In this document: piece after piece, positions 9,722 to 19,288 of the stretch
Numbering within the stretch: the stretch's first letter is position 1
Layout of the letters: each line of letters opens with the position of its first letter
Assembly (NCBI RefSeq): GCF_022700675.1
Contig: NZ_CP062182.1
Location: 2,790,001 to 2,854,000 of the forward strand
Length of the DNA: 64,000 nucleotides
Origin: Acinetobacter sp. ASP199
Lineage (GTDB): Bacteria > Pseudomonadota > Gammaproteobacteria > Pseudomonadales > Moraxellaceae
Reading direction: 5' to 3'
The notes under the pieces: model-generated
The model's input: only the letters and a program-made list of their open reading frames with translations
Database searches by the model: none
Told to the model about the DNA's origin: nothing
Made by a program: the position numbers and the translations under genes

Positions 9722-10581
9722 TGCAAGATCTTATTTTATATTTCACTCAAAACCCGACTGCGCTCTATATTGCAGTCGGGCTTTTTAGTCTCTGTATCGG
9801 TAGTTTCCTAAATGTCGTAATTTACCGCACCCCTAAAATGATGGAACAGGAATGGCGTAACGACTGCCAGCTGTTTTTACACCCTGATCAACCGATCATT
9901 GATGAAAGCAAGCTCACATTAAGTAAACCTGCATCGACCTGTCCAAAATGTCATACACCAATTCGCTGGTATCAGAATATCCCCGTGATCAGCTGGTTAG
10001 CCTTGCATGGTAAATGTGCGAACTGTCAAAACCCAATTAGTGCCCGTTATCCATTCATTGAAATGCTAACAGCATTTTGTGCATTGACCGTTTTGGCTGT
10101 ATTTGGTCCTACATTACAAATGTTATTCGGTCTGGTGCTCACATATATCCTCATTGCCCTTACATTTATAGATTTTGATACCCAGCTGCTTCCAGATCGT
10201 TATACCCTTCCCCTTGCAGCTTTAGGTTTGGGTATAAATAGCTATGCAATTTATACCTCACCAACTTCAGCCATCTGGGGTTATATCATTGGTTTCCTGT
10301 GCCTATGGATCGTGTACTACCTGTTCAAAATAGTGACGGGTAAAGAAGGCATGGGCTATGGTGACTTTAAATTGCTGGCAGCCTTAGGTGCCTGGATGGG
10401 ACCTCTTCTCTTACCACTCATTGTATTATTATCATCACTCGTCGGTGCAATTATTGGCATTATTCTGCTAAAAGTACGTAAGGAAAACCAGCCTTTTGCT
10501 TTTGGTCCTTATATTGCCATTGCTGGCTGGATCGCTTTCCTGTGGGGTGAGCAGATTATGAAAGTTTATTTAGGTCAATAA
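9721..10581 (+). CDS. pilD: Prepilin leader peptidase / N-methyltransferase PilD
   Basis: PilD cleaves the type III leader of prepilins at the inner membrane and methylates the new N-terminus. The 286-residue protein keeps the four-cysteine zinc site (CPKC about 79-82 and CANC about 104-107), the catalytic aspartates in IDFDTQLLPD and GYGDFKLLAALGAW, and eight or so membrane segments. The ATG overlaps the pilC stop by one base, so translation is probably coupled. coaE begins one base after its stop. Confidence 0.97.
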   Translation: MQDLILYFTQNPTALYIAVGLFSLCIGSFLNVVIYRTPKMMEQEWRNDCQLFLHPDQPIIDESKLTLSKPASTCPKCHTPIRWYQNIPVISWLALHGKCANCQNPISARYPFIEMLTAFCALTVLAVFGPTLQMLFGLVLTYILIALTFIDFDTQLLPDRYTLPLAALGLGINSYAIYTSPTSAIWGYIIGFLCLWIVYYLFKIVTGKEGMGYGDFKLLAALGAWMGPLLLPLIVLLSSLVGAIIGIILLKVRKENQPFAFGPYIAIAGWIAFLWGEQIMKVYLGQ

Positions 10582-10582
10582 T

Positions 10583-11182
10583 TTGAAATTTATACTAGGT
10601 CTGACCGGTGGTATTGGTAGCGGCAAGTCTGCTGCCAGTCAATGGTTTGAACAGCATGGCATTGTGGTTGTTGATGCTGATGTTGTGGCTCGCGAGATTG
10701 TCGAAGTCGGTCAGCCAGCACTGCTAGAAATTCAGCAAGCTTTTGGTGACTGGGTATTACAGGAAGATGGTACCTTAAACCGTCGTGCTTTACGCGAACA
10801 TATTTTCCAATCCAATGATGCCCGTAGAATCTTAGAAAGCATTACTCATCCCGCAATTCGCCAATCGATTATTCAGCAATTACAGAATGCACAAAGTCCT
10901 TATGTGATTCTGGTGTCTCCCCTGCTGTTTGAAACCAATCAGCATGAACTGACTGACCATACCCTACTGATTGATGCTTCGATTGAATTGCAGATCCAGC
11001 GTGCTTCACAGCGTGATGGTCAAAATATTGAGCAGATTCATCGCATCATTGCTGCCCAAATGCCGCGTGAACAAAAACAGCAACTGGCTGATGATATCGT
11101 CTTAAATGATGGTCATCTGGAACACTTATATGCCCATCTACAGCCTCTACATGAACAGTATTTGCAAAGAGCTCTGAACTAA
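10583..11182 (+). CDS. coaE: Dephospho-CoA kinase
   Basis: CoaE phosphorylates dephospho-CoA in the last step of coenzyme A synthesis. The 199-residue protein starts with P-loop GLTGGIGSGKS and has the DADVVAREI segment that marks the family. The start is a TTG one base after the pilD stop; no later ATG lies before the P-loop, so TTG is well supported. The pilD-coaE neighbourhood is common in gamma-proteobacteria although the functions are unrelated. Confidence 0.95.
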   Translation: MKFILGLTGGIGSGKSAASQWFEQHGIVVVDADVVAREIVEVGQPALLEIQQAFGDWVLQEDGTLNRRALREHIFQSNDARRILESITHPAIRQSIIQQLQNAQSPYVILVSPLLFETNQHELTDHTLLIDASIELQIQRASQRDGQNIEQIHRIIAAQMPREQKQQLADDIVLNDGHLEHLYAHLQPLHEQYLQRALN

Positions 11183-11183
11183 T

Positions 11184-11213
11184 AAAAAAGCAGTCATCAA
11201 GACTGCTTTTTTT
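11184..11213. terminator. Bidirectional terminator between coaE and DMT transporter
   Basis: AAGCAGTC and GACTGCTT form an 8-bp stem with a 5-base loop, flanked by A residues on one side and T residues on the other, so it can serve both converging genes. The stop codon of the minus-strand transporter gene lies inside the hairpin. Confidence 0.85.
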
Positions 11214-12120
11214 GTTCTTCAAGCTTGATAGTCAAACTGTCCTGATGCTGCAGCCAGCGCCATGGCTGCAAAGCACCTATCGCCATCCCGACCAAACCAC
11301 AGACCATCGCCAGACTCAGCGTTTCATTCAACAATGGCACTGCCAGGATAGCAGCAATAAACGGCGCCAGATTGGTAATACTGCCTGCCTTAAATGCGCC
11401 AAGCCGCTTAATCGCTTCCACATAGGTTAAGGTTGCAATGATGACCACAAACACCCCATGAAAAAGCGTTTGAAACAGTAAATGTTGTGGCTCAGGCACT
11501 GTTAAATGTTTAGGTAAAAACAGTAGATAAATCGGTACATAAACAACAGCAGACCAAATTGCCACACCACACATGGCTTGCCAGGCAGACAGTTGGTATT
11601 TACGTAATAAGACCGTAAATATTCCCCATAAAATCGCACTGATGAAAAACAGGACATCGCCTGACCCAAATGCTACACCTGTTTCCTGATACATCAGCAC
11701 ACTCATCAGACACAGCACTCCGATCATAATGATCAGACTGATCCAGGTATGTTTATCAAAGCCCTGATTCATCAGAAAGTAAGCCATCACCGCGGTACAC
11801 AACGGTATACAGCCATTCAAAAAAATGGCGGCATGGGCAGTCGGTGCGTAATGAAATGCGCTATAAGCAAACAGGCAATACACCACACCACCGATCATGG
11901 CCAGGATAAAAGATTCTTTTTTCAGTAAAAAAGAAGCCTCTTTACGATAGAGTAAAATCGGCATAAGAATCAGAAAAGCCAGAGAGAAGCGTAGTGCGAC
12001 GATATCCCAGGCACTGATCTGCCAGATTGCATTCAGGCGAGCTGTTAAGGTAAAACCGCCCCAGATACACATGGTAGTTAAAAGAAAAAAATAACCCTGT
12101 GCACGCGTAGATAATCTCAT
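11197..12120 (-). CDS. DMT-superfamily (EamA) transporter, substrate unknown
   Basis: A 307-residue inner-membrane protein with about ten hydrophobic helices in two tandem EamA repeats (about 12-145 and 155-290), as in the drug/metabolite transporter superfamily. It probably exports or imports a small metabolite, but nothing in the sequence identifies it. It begins 6 bases after the rlmB stop, so it is read from the same transcript. The last codons run into the shared terminator hairpin. Confidence 0.88.
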   Translation of the reverse strand: MRLSTRAQGYFFLLTTMCIWGGFTLTARLNAIWQISAWDIVALRFSLAFLILMPILLYRKEASFLLKKESFILAMIGGVVYCLFAYSAFHYAPTAHAAIFLNGCIPLCTAVMAYFLMNQGFDKHTWISLIIMIGVLCLMSVLMYQETGVAFGSGDVLFFISAILWGIFTVLLRKYQLSAWQAMCGVAIWSAVVYVPIYLLFLPKHLTVPEPQHLLFQTLFHGVFVVIIATLTYVEAIKRLGAFKAGSITNLAPFIAAILAVPLLNETLSLAMVCGLVGMAIGALQPWRWLQHQDSLTIKLEEQKKQS

Positions 12121-12126
12121 CAGTGC

Positions 12127-12876
12127 TTAAGCTTTACGCTGACGGCAAGCTTCATACAAAGCCATACCCGTTGCCACACTTACATTTAAACTTTGCAAGT
12201 TGCCTGCCATAGGAATATAAACCGTTTGATCACACTGGCTTTGAGTAATAGGACGCAGGCCGGTATCTTCTGCACCCATTACTACACAAACACCAGTACC
12301 AGTAAAATCAAATTGCTGAATTGGTAATGCTTTCTCATCCAGCATAGTCCCCACAACACGGACATTAAAGTCTTCTTTGATTTGACCTAAAGTACGCGCC
12401 AGATTGGTGACCTGAATAAATTTAACTTTTTCGGCACCACCCGCTGCGACTTTACGAGCAGTCGGTGTCAAACTTGCAGAACGGTCACGTGGTACAATCA
12501 CCGCCATAACACCCATGGCTGCTGCCGTACGGATACAGGCACCCAGATTATGCGGATCGGTGACCTGATCAAGTGCCAATAAAAGTGCTTGCGAATCTTG
12601 CTTTAAAAGCTCTTCTAAATCTTTTTCATTTAAAGTCGGATGTGGACGTACTGCTGCCACTACCCCTTGGTGGAACGGCAAACCTGCCAGTTTTTCCAGT
12701 TTGTCACGACTGGCTTGTTGCACACTAATCCCAAACGGCTCAGCGAGTTCCAGTACACGCTTTAAGCGCTGATCATCACGGCCTTTTAGAGTAAACAGCG
12801 TCAGGACGCGTTCAGGCTCAAGCTCCAGTAATGACTCAACTGAATGTACGCCATAAAAATACTCAGGTTTAGCCAT
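12127..12876 (-). CDS. rlmB: 23S rRNA (guanosine-2'-O-)-methyltransferase RlmB
   Basis: RlmB 2'-O-methylates G2251 in the P-loop of 23S rRNA (E. coli numbering). The 249-residue protein has an N-terminal L30e-like RNA-binding domain (about 1-80) and a C-terminal SPOUT knot with the three SpoU motifs: DPHNLGACIRTA, VMGAEDTGLRP and IPMAGNLQSLNVSVATGM. It is the first gene of a two-gene unit with the DMT transporter. Confidence 0.96.
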   Translation of the reverse strand: MAKPEYFYGVHSVESLLELEPERVLTLFTLKGRDDQRLKRVLELAEPFGISVQQASRDKLEKLAGLPFHQGVVAAVRPHPTLNEKDLEELLKQDSQALLLALDQVTDPHNLGACIRTAAAMGVMAVIVPRDRSASLTPTARKVAAGGAEKVKFIQVTNLARTLGQIKEDFNVRVVGTMLDEKALPIQQFDFTGTGVCVVMGAEDTGLRPITQSQCDQTVYIPMAGNLQSLNVSVATGMALYEACRQRKA

Positions 12877-12915
12877 GAACGACCTCTAAATTAATTTGGG
12901 AAATATGCTGCATAA

Positions 12916-12948
12916 AGAAAAATCCTGCAAAGCCAGCTTCACAGGATT
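12916..12948 (-). terminator. Terminator downstream of ppnP
   Basis: On the minus strand AATCCTG and CAGGATT form a 7-bp stem, with a smaller AAG/CTT helix inside the loop. TTTTTC follows. It lies 82 bases after the ppnP stop and 40 bases before rlmB. Confidence 0.7.
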
Positions 12949-13029
12949 CCTGTATAAATTAAGTTTAACCGATTCGGCAGAAAATTTCCTGATCAGCTTC
13001 AGTCCGGTTAGTGAGATGAGATAATGAAA

Positions 13030-13353
13030 TCAGCCTTCAAAATGACAAACGTAATCTAATACATCATCAGTTTCGATTTTAAAACGGCTATTGCCTGGCA
13101 CATAGAAAGACTGACCAGCACGGAACAGTTCGCTTTCTTCGCTATCCGCAATTTGCACACGGCACTCACCAGAAATGATTTCCATACGCTCAGGCACATG
13201 TGTTTCAAATGTAAGTGGGGTTTCAGTCGGTAGAATGACTCCCAGGGTTTTCTTGGTACCATCTTCAAACTGAACCACATGGCTGATGCACAGACCGCCA
13301 AAATATACATTTGATTTCTTAAGTACTGAAACATGGTCAAACTGAGCTGACAT
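13030..13353 (-). CDS. ppnP: Pyrimidine/purine nucleoside phosphorylase PpnP
   Basis: A 107-residue single-domain cupin of the PpnP (YaiE, DUF1255) family. Members phosphorolyse several purine and pyrimidine nucleosides in salvage. The conserved GGLCISHVVQFEDGTKKTLGV, PERMEIISGECRVQI and AGQSFYVPGNSRFKI segments are present, and the length matches the family. A GGAGA ribosome site precedes the ATG. It is monocistronic, with its own terminator, and is divergent from recN. Confidence 0.93.
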   Translation of the reverse strand: MSAQFDHVSVLKKSNVYFGGLCISHVVQFEDGTKKTLGVILPTETPLTFETHVPERMEIISGECRVQIADSEESELFRAGQSFYVPGNSRFKIETDDVLDYVCHFEG

Positions 13354-13527
13354 CCGTTTATCTCCAGAGCACAGGTTTTATAATATTGGAATGGCTGTAG
13401 TTTAAATGTGCATTCCTAACTAATCAATCGGAGTTTGCCTACCTCGCTTAAAATTTTCTGTATATATTTTGCACATATATTTAGTAGGAAAATATATAAA
13501 ACCAAGTGATTTAAAGGGCCGTGAGAA

Positions 13528-13544
13528 ATTCTGAGACTCAGAAT
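13528..13544. repeat. 17-base perfect palindrome
   Basis: ATTCTGAG and CTCAGAAT flank a single central A. The 8-1-8 symmetry is the form of a dimeric regulator site. It is 175 bases upstream of ppnP and about 240 bases upstream of recN. The cognate protein cannot be named. Confidence 0.5.
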
Positions 13545-13708
13545 CAAATTTATCTAAAATCGCTGGACTCTATGAAGTAATCACTTCTGCAGGAAGATTA
13601 ACCTGCTTTAGTCGTGCATACTGACAATACTACAAAATCTGCTTGTATCATTGACTACAATATAAGATAGAATCAAAGGGTTTCATCCTGATTTATAATG
13701 ACATACAT

Positions 13709-13728
13709 GATCTGATCCATTTCAGATC
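13709..13728. promoter_or_regulatory. Inverted repeat at the recN promoter
   Basis: GATCTGA and TCAGATC are perfect 7-base arms around a 6-base spacer. It begins 10 bases after a TATAAT hexamer (13694-13699), so it would cover the transcription start or early leader of recN. This is the position of a repressor operator; the 5' leader hairpin it could form in RNA is an alternative reading. Confidence 0.45.
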
Positions 13729-13770
13729 CTGCTTGATTTCAATCAAACTTTTCGCAGCTTGGATGCGTGT

Positions 13771-15432
13771 ATGCTGACACATTTAACTCTGATCAACTTT
13801 GCCTTAGCTGACCACCTGGCCATTGATATTCATCAAGGTTTTAACGTGCTCACCGGTGAGACCGGTGCTGGTAAGTCTTTACTGCTGGATGCCCTCTCGG
13901 CCTGTCTGGGTGAACGCACCGATACCAACTACGTACGCTATGGTTCAGAAAAGGCGGATGTGACAGCAACCTTCAGCTATCAGGACCATAGTCCAGAAGC
14001 ACTTTGGCTAAAAGAGCATGAATTGGATGATGAGTCGGGTGAAATCCATTTACGTCGGGTAATTTTTGCTACAGGTCGTAGTAAGGCCTGGATCAATGGT
14101 CGTCCAAGCAGTCTGTCTGAATTGAAAGAAATTGGCCGTTTACTGGTACAACTGTATAGCCAGCATAGCCAGCAGCAGCTACTGGAGCCGCCTTACCCGA
14201 AACACTGGTTGGACCGTTACTATAATTTCTATGAGCCTGCCCAGGCAGTTCGCGATGCATACAGTACCTGGCATAAAAATATCCGCCAGCATCAGGCTGC
14301 GCTGGATGCCCAAGCCACTCGTAAACAGCGCATGGAAACACTGGAACTGCAGCTCGAAGAACTTGAAGATGTAGTACAGATTGATTATCAGGAAATTGAA
14401 CAGGAATTTGATCGTCTCTCCCATCATGAAGCGATCATGCAGGACTGTATCTATAGTCTAAATGGCTTAGATGAAGCGGAACAGAATATTAATCAGGAGC
14501 TTTCCTCTATCCTGCGTCGTGTAGAATCGCATGCTGGTCGCAGTGAGCAGCTGTCTGAAATCTACACTTCTTTGCTCAATGCGCAGAGTGAAATTGAAGA
14601 TGCGACTGCAAACCTGCGTCATTTTATGGATCGTCAAAGTTTTGATCCTGAACGTATGGAAGAGCTGAATTCACAGCTTGAAGTGTTTCACCGTCTAGCA
14701 CGTAAATATCGTAGCCAACCCGAATTATTGAAAGAAGAATATGAGGCTTGGCAGGCTGAACTGGAACAATTGCATCAACTCGAAGATCCAGAAACACTGG
14801 CTGAACAAGTTGAACTGTCTTATCAAGAGTTTCTGACCAAAGCCCAGCATCTGGATGAGATTCGCCGTGAAGCGTCTGGTCCATTGGCGAAACAACTGAC
14901 AGAACAGGTGAAGCAGCTCGCCCTGCCAGAAGCCTATTTTGAATTTAAATTTGAACCACTCGATGAACCAAATAGTGAAGGCCTGAGCTTTATTCAGCTG
15001 CTATTTACTGCCAATAAAGGTATTCCGGCACAGCCGCTAGCACGTGTGGCATCCGGTGGTGAACTATCCCGTATCGCGCTGGTGATGCAAGTGATGAATG
15101 CTGAAAAAACGGAAGCCGAAGTTCTGGTCTTTGATGAGATTGATGTCGGCATCAGTGGAGGTACGGCAGAAATTGTGGGACGTCTGTTGGCCGATCTCGC
15201 GCAGCATGTACAAATTCTGTGTATCACCCATCAGGCACAGGTTGCAGCACAGTCCGATCAACATCTGCTGGTGAAGAAACAGCAAACCGATCCAGCCAGC
15301 AGCACGATTCTCGATCTGGAAGAAGATGAACGCATTCAGGAACTTGCACGAATGACGGGTGGCGTGGAAATTAATGAAACGACATTACAACATGCACGTC
15401 AGTTACGTCAGCTTAAGTTTCAGCATGTTTAA
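13771..15432 (+). CDS. recN: DNA repair protein RecN
   Basis: RecN is an SMC-like ATPase that acts at double-strand breaks. From the ATG at 13771 the protein is 553 residues, the same as E. coli RecN; an in-frame TTG at 13759 would add four residues without a better ribosome site. Walker A GETGAGKS is near residue 30, a long coiled coil spans about 150-360, and the ABC signature VASGGELSRIAL and Walker B VLVFDEIDVGISG lie near 430 and 455. It is a single gene with yqgE 115 bases downstream. Confidence 0.95.
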   Translation: MLTHLTLINFALADHLAIDIHQGFNVLTGETGAGKSLLLDALSACLGERTDTNYVRYGSEKADVTATFSYQDHSPEALWLKEHELDDESGEIHLRRVIFATGRSKAWINGRPSSLSELKEIGRLLVQLYSQHSQQQLLEPPYPKHWLDRYYNFYEPAQAVRDAYSTWHKNIRQHQAALDAQATRKQRMETLELQLEELEDVVQIDYQEIEQEFDRLSHHEAIMQDCIYSLNGLDEAEQNINQELSSILRRVESHAGRSEQLSEIYTSLLNAQSEIEDATANLRHFMDRQSFDPERMEELNSQLEVFHRLARKYRSQPELLKEEYEAWQAELEQLHQLEDPETLAEQVELSYQEFLTKAQHLDEIRREASGPLAKQLTEQVKQLALPEAYFEFKFEPLDEPNSEGLSFIQLLFTANKGIPAQPLARVASGGELSRIALVMQVMNAEKTEAEVLVFDEIDVGISGGTAEIVGRLLADLAQHVQILCITHQAQVAAQSDQHLLVKKQQTDPASSTILDLEEDERIQELARMTGGVEINETTLQHARQLRQLKFQHV

Positions 15433-15547
15433 AAATATTACAATGCTCACAAAAAACTATTGGTGAATTGGCAAAGCTCTAGTAACTTAAAGCTGAAGAT
15501 CACAGGATTTCTTTACCAAGAAATTGATTTTAAGGAGAAGCTTTTCG

Positions 15548-16102
15548 GTGAACAAACAATATCTGACACATCGTTGTCTGATTGCTCCACCAGAAATGCG
15601 TGACGATTTTTTTGCCAACACGGTCATTTATCTCGCACGACATGACGAAGATGGAGCGCAAGGCATCATTATCAATCGACCTGCAGGAATTCAGATCAAA
15701 GAATTATTAAACGATCTTGAAATCGAAGCAGATAATGTCAATCCTCATGAAGTGTTGCAAGGTGGCCCATTGCGACCTGAAGCCGGTTTTGTGCTGCATA
15801 CTGGTCAACCTACCTGGCATTCTTCAATTGCCGTCGGTGAAAATGTCTGTATTACCACGTCTAAGGACATTTTAGATGCCATCGCCCATAACCAAGGTGT
15901 CGGACGCTATCAGATTGCACTTGGCTATGCCAGCTGGGGTAAAGGCCAGCTGGAAAAAGAAATCGCCAAAGGTAACTGGCTGATCTGTGAATCTGATATG
16001 GATTTAATTTTTAATTTACCTTATGACGACCGTTGGGATGCTGCCTATAAAAAGATGGGCGTGGACCGAAACTGGTTATCTTCTGAGATTGGACATGCCT
16101 GA
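15548..16102 (+). CDS. YqgE/AlgH family protein
   Basis: A 184-residue protein of the YqgE/AlgH (DUF179) family; the biochemical role is not settled. The N-terminal [24 protein letters not shown], the central [13 protein letters not shown] and the C-terminal [10 protein letters not shown] segments are conserved family blocks. I chose GTG at 15548 because AGGAG lies about 10 bases upstream and this length matches relatives. The stop overlaps the ruvX start by 8 bases; the yqgE-ruvX pairing is widespread. Confidence 0.92.
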   Translation: MNKQYLTHRCLIAPPEMRDDFFANTVIYLARHDEDGAQGIIINRPAGIQIKELLNDLEIEADNVNPHEVLQGGPLRPEAGFVLHTGQPTWHSSIAVGENVCITTSKDILDAIAHNQGVGRYQIALGYASWGKGQLEKEIAKGNWLICESDMDLIFNLPYDDRWDAAYKKMGVDRNWLSSEIGHA

Positions 16103-16538
16103 TGTAAACGCACCACAGATGATTATGGCGTTTGACTTTGGTACACAAAAAATGGGCATGGCGGTTGGACAATCCCTGATTGAAAGTGCCAATCCCCTTG
16201 CCTTGTTCCCGATGAAAGATGGAATCCCAAACTGGGATACATTATTGAAAATCGTCAAGCAATATCAACCGACTTTATTTTTAGTCGGCCTACCGCTGAA
16301 TATGGATGATACTGAATCCGAACTTTCTGCGCGTGCACGCAAATTTGCCCGCCGTTTACGTCATCAAACCAATATTGAAACCTTGATGGTCGATGAACGT
16401 CTCACTACACGTGAAGCGAGAGATGAATTAGAAAGCTATCAGACTCAAGGCCGAGCTAAAAAGTTAGCGGCTGACAGTATTGCAGCGGCGCTGTTTATTG
16501 AAAGCTGGTATCGATATCCGGTCGGAGTGAATCCTTAA
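16095..16538 (+). CDS. ruvX: Putative pre-16S rRNA nuclease / Holliday junction resolvase-like RuvX (YqgF)
   Basis: A 147-residue RNase H-fold protein. YqgF proteins are implicated in maturing the 16S rRNA 5' end and were first proposed as Holliday junction resolvases. [14 protein letters not shown] carries the first catalytic Asp, [23 protein letters not shown] the second motif, and [15 protein letters not shown] the third; [12 protein letters not shown] closes the domain. The ATG overlaps the end of yqgE by 8 bases. An intrinsic terminator follows directly. Confidence 0.93.
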   Translation: MPDVNAPQMIMAFDFGTQKMGMAVGQSLIESANPLALFPMKDGIPNWDTLLKIVKQYQPTLFLVGLPLNMDDTESELSARARKFARRLRHQTNIETLMVDERLTTREARDELESYQTQGRAKKLAADSIAAALFIESWYRYPVGVNP

Positions 16539-16541
16539 AAT

Positions 16542-16570
16542 AAAAAAGCATCCAGATGGATGCTTTTTTT
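16542..16570 (+). terminator. Terminator after ruvX
   Basis: GCATCC and GGATGC form a 6-bp stem extended by A-T pairs from flanking A and T runs, with a short loop and seven T residues downstream. It lies a few bases after the ruvX stop. Confidence 0.85.
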
Positions 16571-16633
16571 AATGCGTAAGTGAAGTAAGAAATCTTAAAT
16601 AAATCCCCATATCATCTTGCTCCCTCTATATTC

Positions 16634-17257
16634 CTAATTTTCAGGATAAAAATAGCGGAAGGTCAGGTTGATTCGTGGCGTGATGACTTTGGTGGTCTTG
16701 CTAATTTGATGCTTCCAATAGTGTTGAGTTTGCCCACGCATCACGATCAATTGTCCACTTTGTAGCAGCAGCTCAACCAGATCACCGGTTTGATTATGCT
16801 TAAAACGCATTTTACGGGTAGCACCAAAACTTAAAGAAGCAATGACGGTTTCATGCCGTTTTGAAATTAAACTGGCTTCATTATCACTATGCCAGCCCAT
16901 GCCCTGCTGACCATGTTCATACAGGTTGGCCAGACAGGAATTAAAAGGATGACCTACCTGCTGTTCAATATGCTGCTTTAATCTTAGTAGTGCTGGCTGC
17001 CAGATATGGGCTTTCTTCAAACGACCCGAATAATGGTATTGGTAATTTGCATCACCATACCAGGCAATTTTCCGGGCAGTGACATGGTGCTTACCAAACA
17101 GGAAAACCTCATCCTGCTCCCAAGCCAAATACTGCAAAAAATAGTCCAGATATTTCTGGCTTTGTTCAGCATTTAAAATCAAGCCGTGGTCTTCTACCAC
17201 CCCATCAAAGTGCAATAAATTAGCTTGAGGCTGGGGTGAAAATAAATCCAGGGTCAT
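16634..17257 (-). CDS. AlkB-like 2-oxoglutarate/Fe(II)-dependent dioxygenase
   Basis: A 207-residue protein of the AlkB superfamily, whose members remove alkyl groups from nucleic-acid bases. Iron ligands are visible as WHSDNE (His-x-Asp near 124-126) and the distal His in RGQTQHYWKH (about 180). The 2-oxoglutarate Arg pair lies in RINLTFRYF near 197-203. The N-terminal YQYHYSG segment resembles the ABH2-type lid. It more closely resembles the YdfG-/ABH2-like group than E. coli AlkB itself. Single gene. Confidence 0.88.
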   Translation of the reverse strand: MTLDLFSPQPQANLLHFDGVVEDHGLILNAEQSQKYLDYFLQYLAWEQDEVFLFGKHHVTARKIAWYGDANYQYHYSGRLKKAHIWQPALLRLKQHIEQQVGHPFNSCLANLYEHGQQGMGWHSDNEASLISKRHETVIASLSFGATRKMRFKHNQTGDLVELLLQSGQLIVMRGQTQHYWKHQISKTTKVITPRINLTFRYFYPEN

Positions 17258-17407
17258 GTCAGTTTCATTCTCTCTAGAGCTTTTATCCTGTCAGCTTCAA
17301 TATCTGCATACAACTAAAATTGCACAAATCAATACAAATCAGTTCCTTGTGAATCCTCTTTTAGAGGCATAGACTTGTTTTAACTTTCACAATAAAAATA
17401 ATGCTGT

Positions 17408-19210
17408 ATGGATCTTTGGCAACTCTTTCACAAGCTGCGTCCCTTTGTCCGTCCTTACCGGCTGCTGGTGATTGCAACCCTGATACTGACCCTGATCGGT
17501 TCCTTTACCGCTCAGGTCAACGCGATCACTTTGCAATATGCAGTCGACAGTATCAATAACCTGCTTGAAGCAGGTGAAGGACTGAGTGAGGGCTGGCATA
17601 TCCTGATCACGATTTCCATCATCTTGCTGACGAAAGAAGTGATTAATGCTTTTGTGCAGTTTGGGCAAAAATTCTATGGAGAAAAGTTACGAATTTTTGT
17701 GTCTCAGGATCTGGCGCAAGGCATTATTGAAAAGTTTCTGACCTACCGATTGGCTTTTTTTAATCAGGACAATAATCAGGCCGGCAAATTACAGACTCGT
17801 ATTGACCGAGGCATTGGCTCGCTGACACGTCTAGTGCAAATCTTCTTTATTGATATTCTGCCTCTGTTTACCAGCGCGATTGTAGCTTTAGGCCTGATGT
17901 ACTATGCCAATATTTATGTAGGCATGGTCGCCACGGCAATCGTACCGATCTATTTCTGGCTGACCTATAAACAGGCACAGAAACTTGGAGGCTGGCGGAG
18001 AAATCTGCGTGATGGCCGTGAAAAAAAGAGCCAAGGAATTTTAGGGATCATCAATTCGATTACGGTGATCAAGTCCTTTAACCGTGAGTCTATTGAATCT
18101 GAAAAGCAGCTTAGTTTACAGCGAGAGTTGACTGATAACCAGATGAAAACCCGTCAAACCAGTTTTCTGTTTGATGGGCTGAAAACCTTTATTGAGCAGA
18201 TTGGTATTGTCCTCATTATTATCCTGACCGCTTATTTCGTGCTTGCTGGACAGATGAGCATCGGCATGATCATGTATCATGTGCTGCTGTTTAATAATGT
18301 CTCGGCACCGATCCGTTCTCTGCACCGGATTTATGATGAAGTCAATGATGCCATGATCTATTCCGAAAGTTTCTTTAATATTCTGGAAGCAGATCATGAA
18401 ATTGAATCCAGTGGACAGCAGAAGCCACCAGTTCAGGGCAAATTTGAGCTGAGCCATGTCGACTTCTATTATCCAAATGGGCACCATGCGCTGAAAGACA
18501 TCAGTATGGAAATCCGCCCCAACAAAATCACTGCCCTGGTCGGTTTATCTGGTGCAGGTAAATCTACGTTGATTAGCTTGCTGGACAAATTTTATGAACC
18601 GCAGCAAGGCAAGATCACCTTGGATGGTATCGATCTGCAGGAATATGAGACCGAATATTTACGTGATCATATTGGCTTGGTTCTACAGAAAAATCATATC
18701 TTCCAGGGCACAATTTTTGACAATATCCGTTATGGCAAGACCACGGCAAGTATGGAAGAGGTCATTGAAGCTGCGCAGAAGGCCTCGATTCATGAACAGA
18801 TCTTACAGTTGCCAAATGGTTATGATTCCGATGCTTTGCAGCTTTCTGGAGGTCAGCAGCAGCGCATTGCCTTGGCACGCATGTTCCTGAAAAATCCGCC
18901 GATTATTTTTCTGGATGAACCAACTGCCAGCCTGGATGCCATCGCTGCTGAACAGATCAAGCAGAGTCTGGATCAGATCAAGCAAGGTCGTACCGTAATT
19001 ATTATCTCGCATAGCCTGTCACAGATTATTGATGCGGATTACACCTACGTGATGAAAGAAGGGGCGATAGCTGAACATGGCGAGCATGATCAGCTTTATC
19101 ATCAGGACGGCGTGTATAAGGAAAGCTTTGATGCGATGGCGAAGAGCCTTAATATTGAAAAGATTGCCAAGACTTTTGAGGAAGATGCAGAAGAGGAAAC
19201 GCATAGTTAA
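17408..19210 (+). CDS. ABC exporter, fused permease and ATPase
   Basis: A 600-residue half-transporter with six N-terminal membrane helices (about 20-310) and a C-terminal ATPase domain. Walker A GLSGAGKST is near residue 382, signature LSGGQQQR near 480, Walker B IIFLDEPTASLD near 500 and switch His in IISHSL. The layout is that of MsbA/multidrug homodimeric exporters in the inner membrane. The substrate is not evident; tolC lies convergently downstream but is not co-transcribed. The start at the ATG lies close to a weak upstream ribosome site. Confidence 0.9.
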   Translation: MDLWQLFHKLRPFVRPYRLLVIATLILTLIGSFTAQVNAITLQYAVDSINNLLEAGEGLSEGWHILITISIILLTKEVINAFVQFGQKFYGEKLRIFVSQDLAQGIIEKFLTYRLAFFNQDNNQAGKLQTRIDRGIGSLTRLVQIFFIDILPLFTSAIVALGLMYYANIYVGMVATAIVPIYFWLTYKQAQKLGGWRRNLRDGREKKSQGILGIINSITVIKSFNRESIESEKQLSLQRELTDNQMKTRQTSFLFDGLKTFIEQIGIVLIIILTAYFVLAGQMSIGMIMYHVLLFNNVSAPIRSLHRIYDEVNDAMIYSESFFNILEADHEIESSGQQKPPVQGKFELSHVDFYYPNGHHALKDISMEIRPNKITALVGLSGAGKSTLISLLDKFYEPQQGKITLDGIDLQEYETEYLRDHIGLVLQKNHIFQGTIFDNIRYGKTTASMEEVIEAAQKASIHEQILQLPNGYDSDALQLSGGQQQRIALARMFLKNPPIIFLDEPTASLDAIAAEQIKQSLDQIKQGRTVIIISHSLSQIIDADYTYVMKEGAIAEHGEHDQLYHQDGVYKESFDAMAKSLNIEKIAKTFEEDAEEETHS

Positions 19211-19288
19211 GCAGTTATTATCAGAAGAAATTAACTATTATCATAGCTATAAATACCTTTAAATCAGCCCCTCATAGTTCTGAAATAA

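Larger units (their letters stand above)
13354..13770. other. Intergenic region between ppnP and recN (417 bases)
   Basis: No convincing coding sequence is present. It holds divergent promoters: a TATTATAAAA stretch near 13380 facing ppnP, and TATAAT at 13694-13699 facing recN. Two inverted repeats are listed separately (13528-13544 and 13709-13728). The middle is AT-rich, otherwise featureless. Confidence 0.7.
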
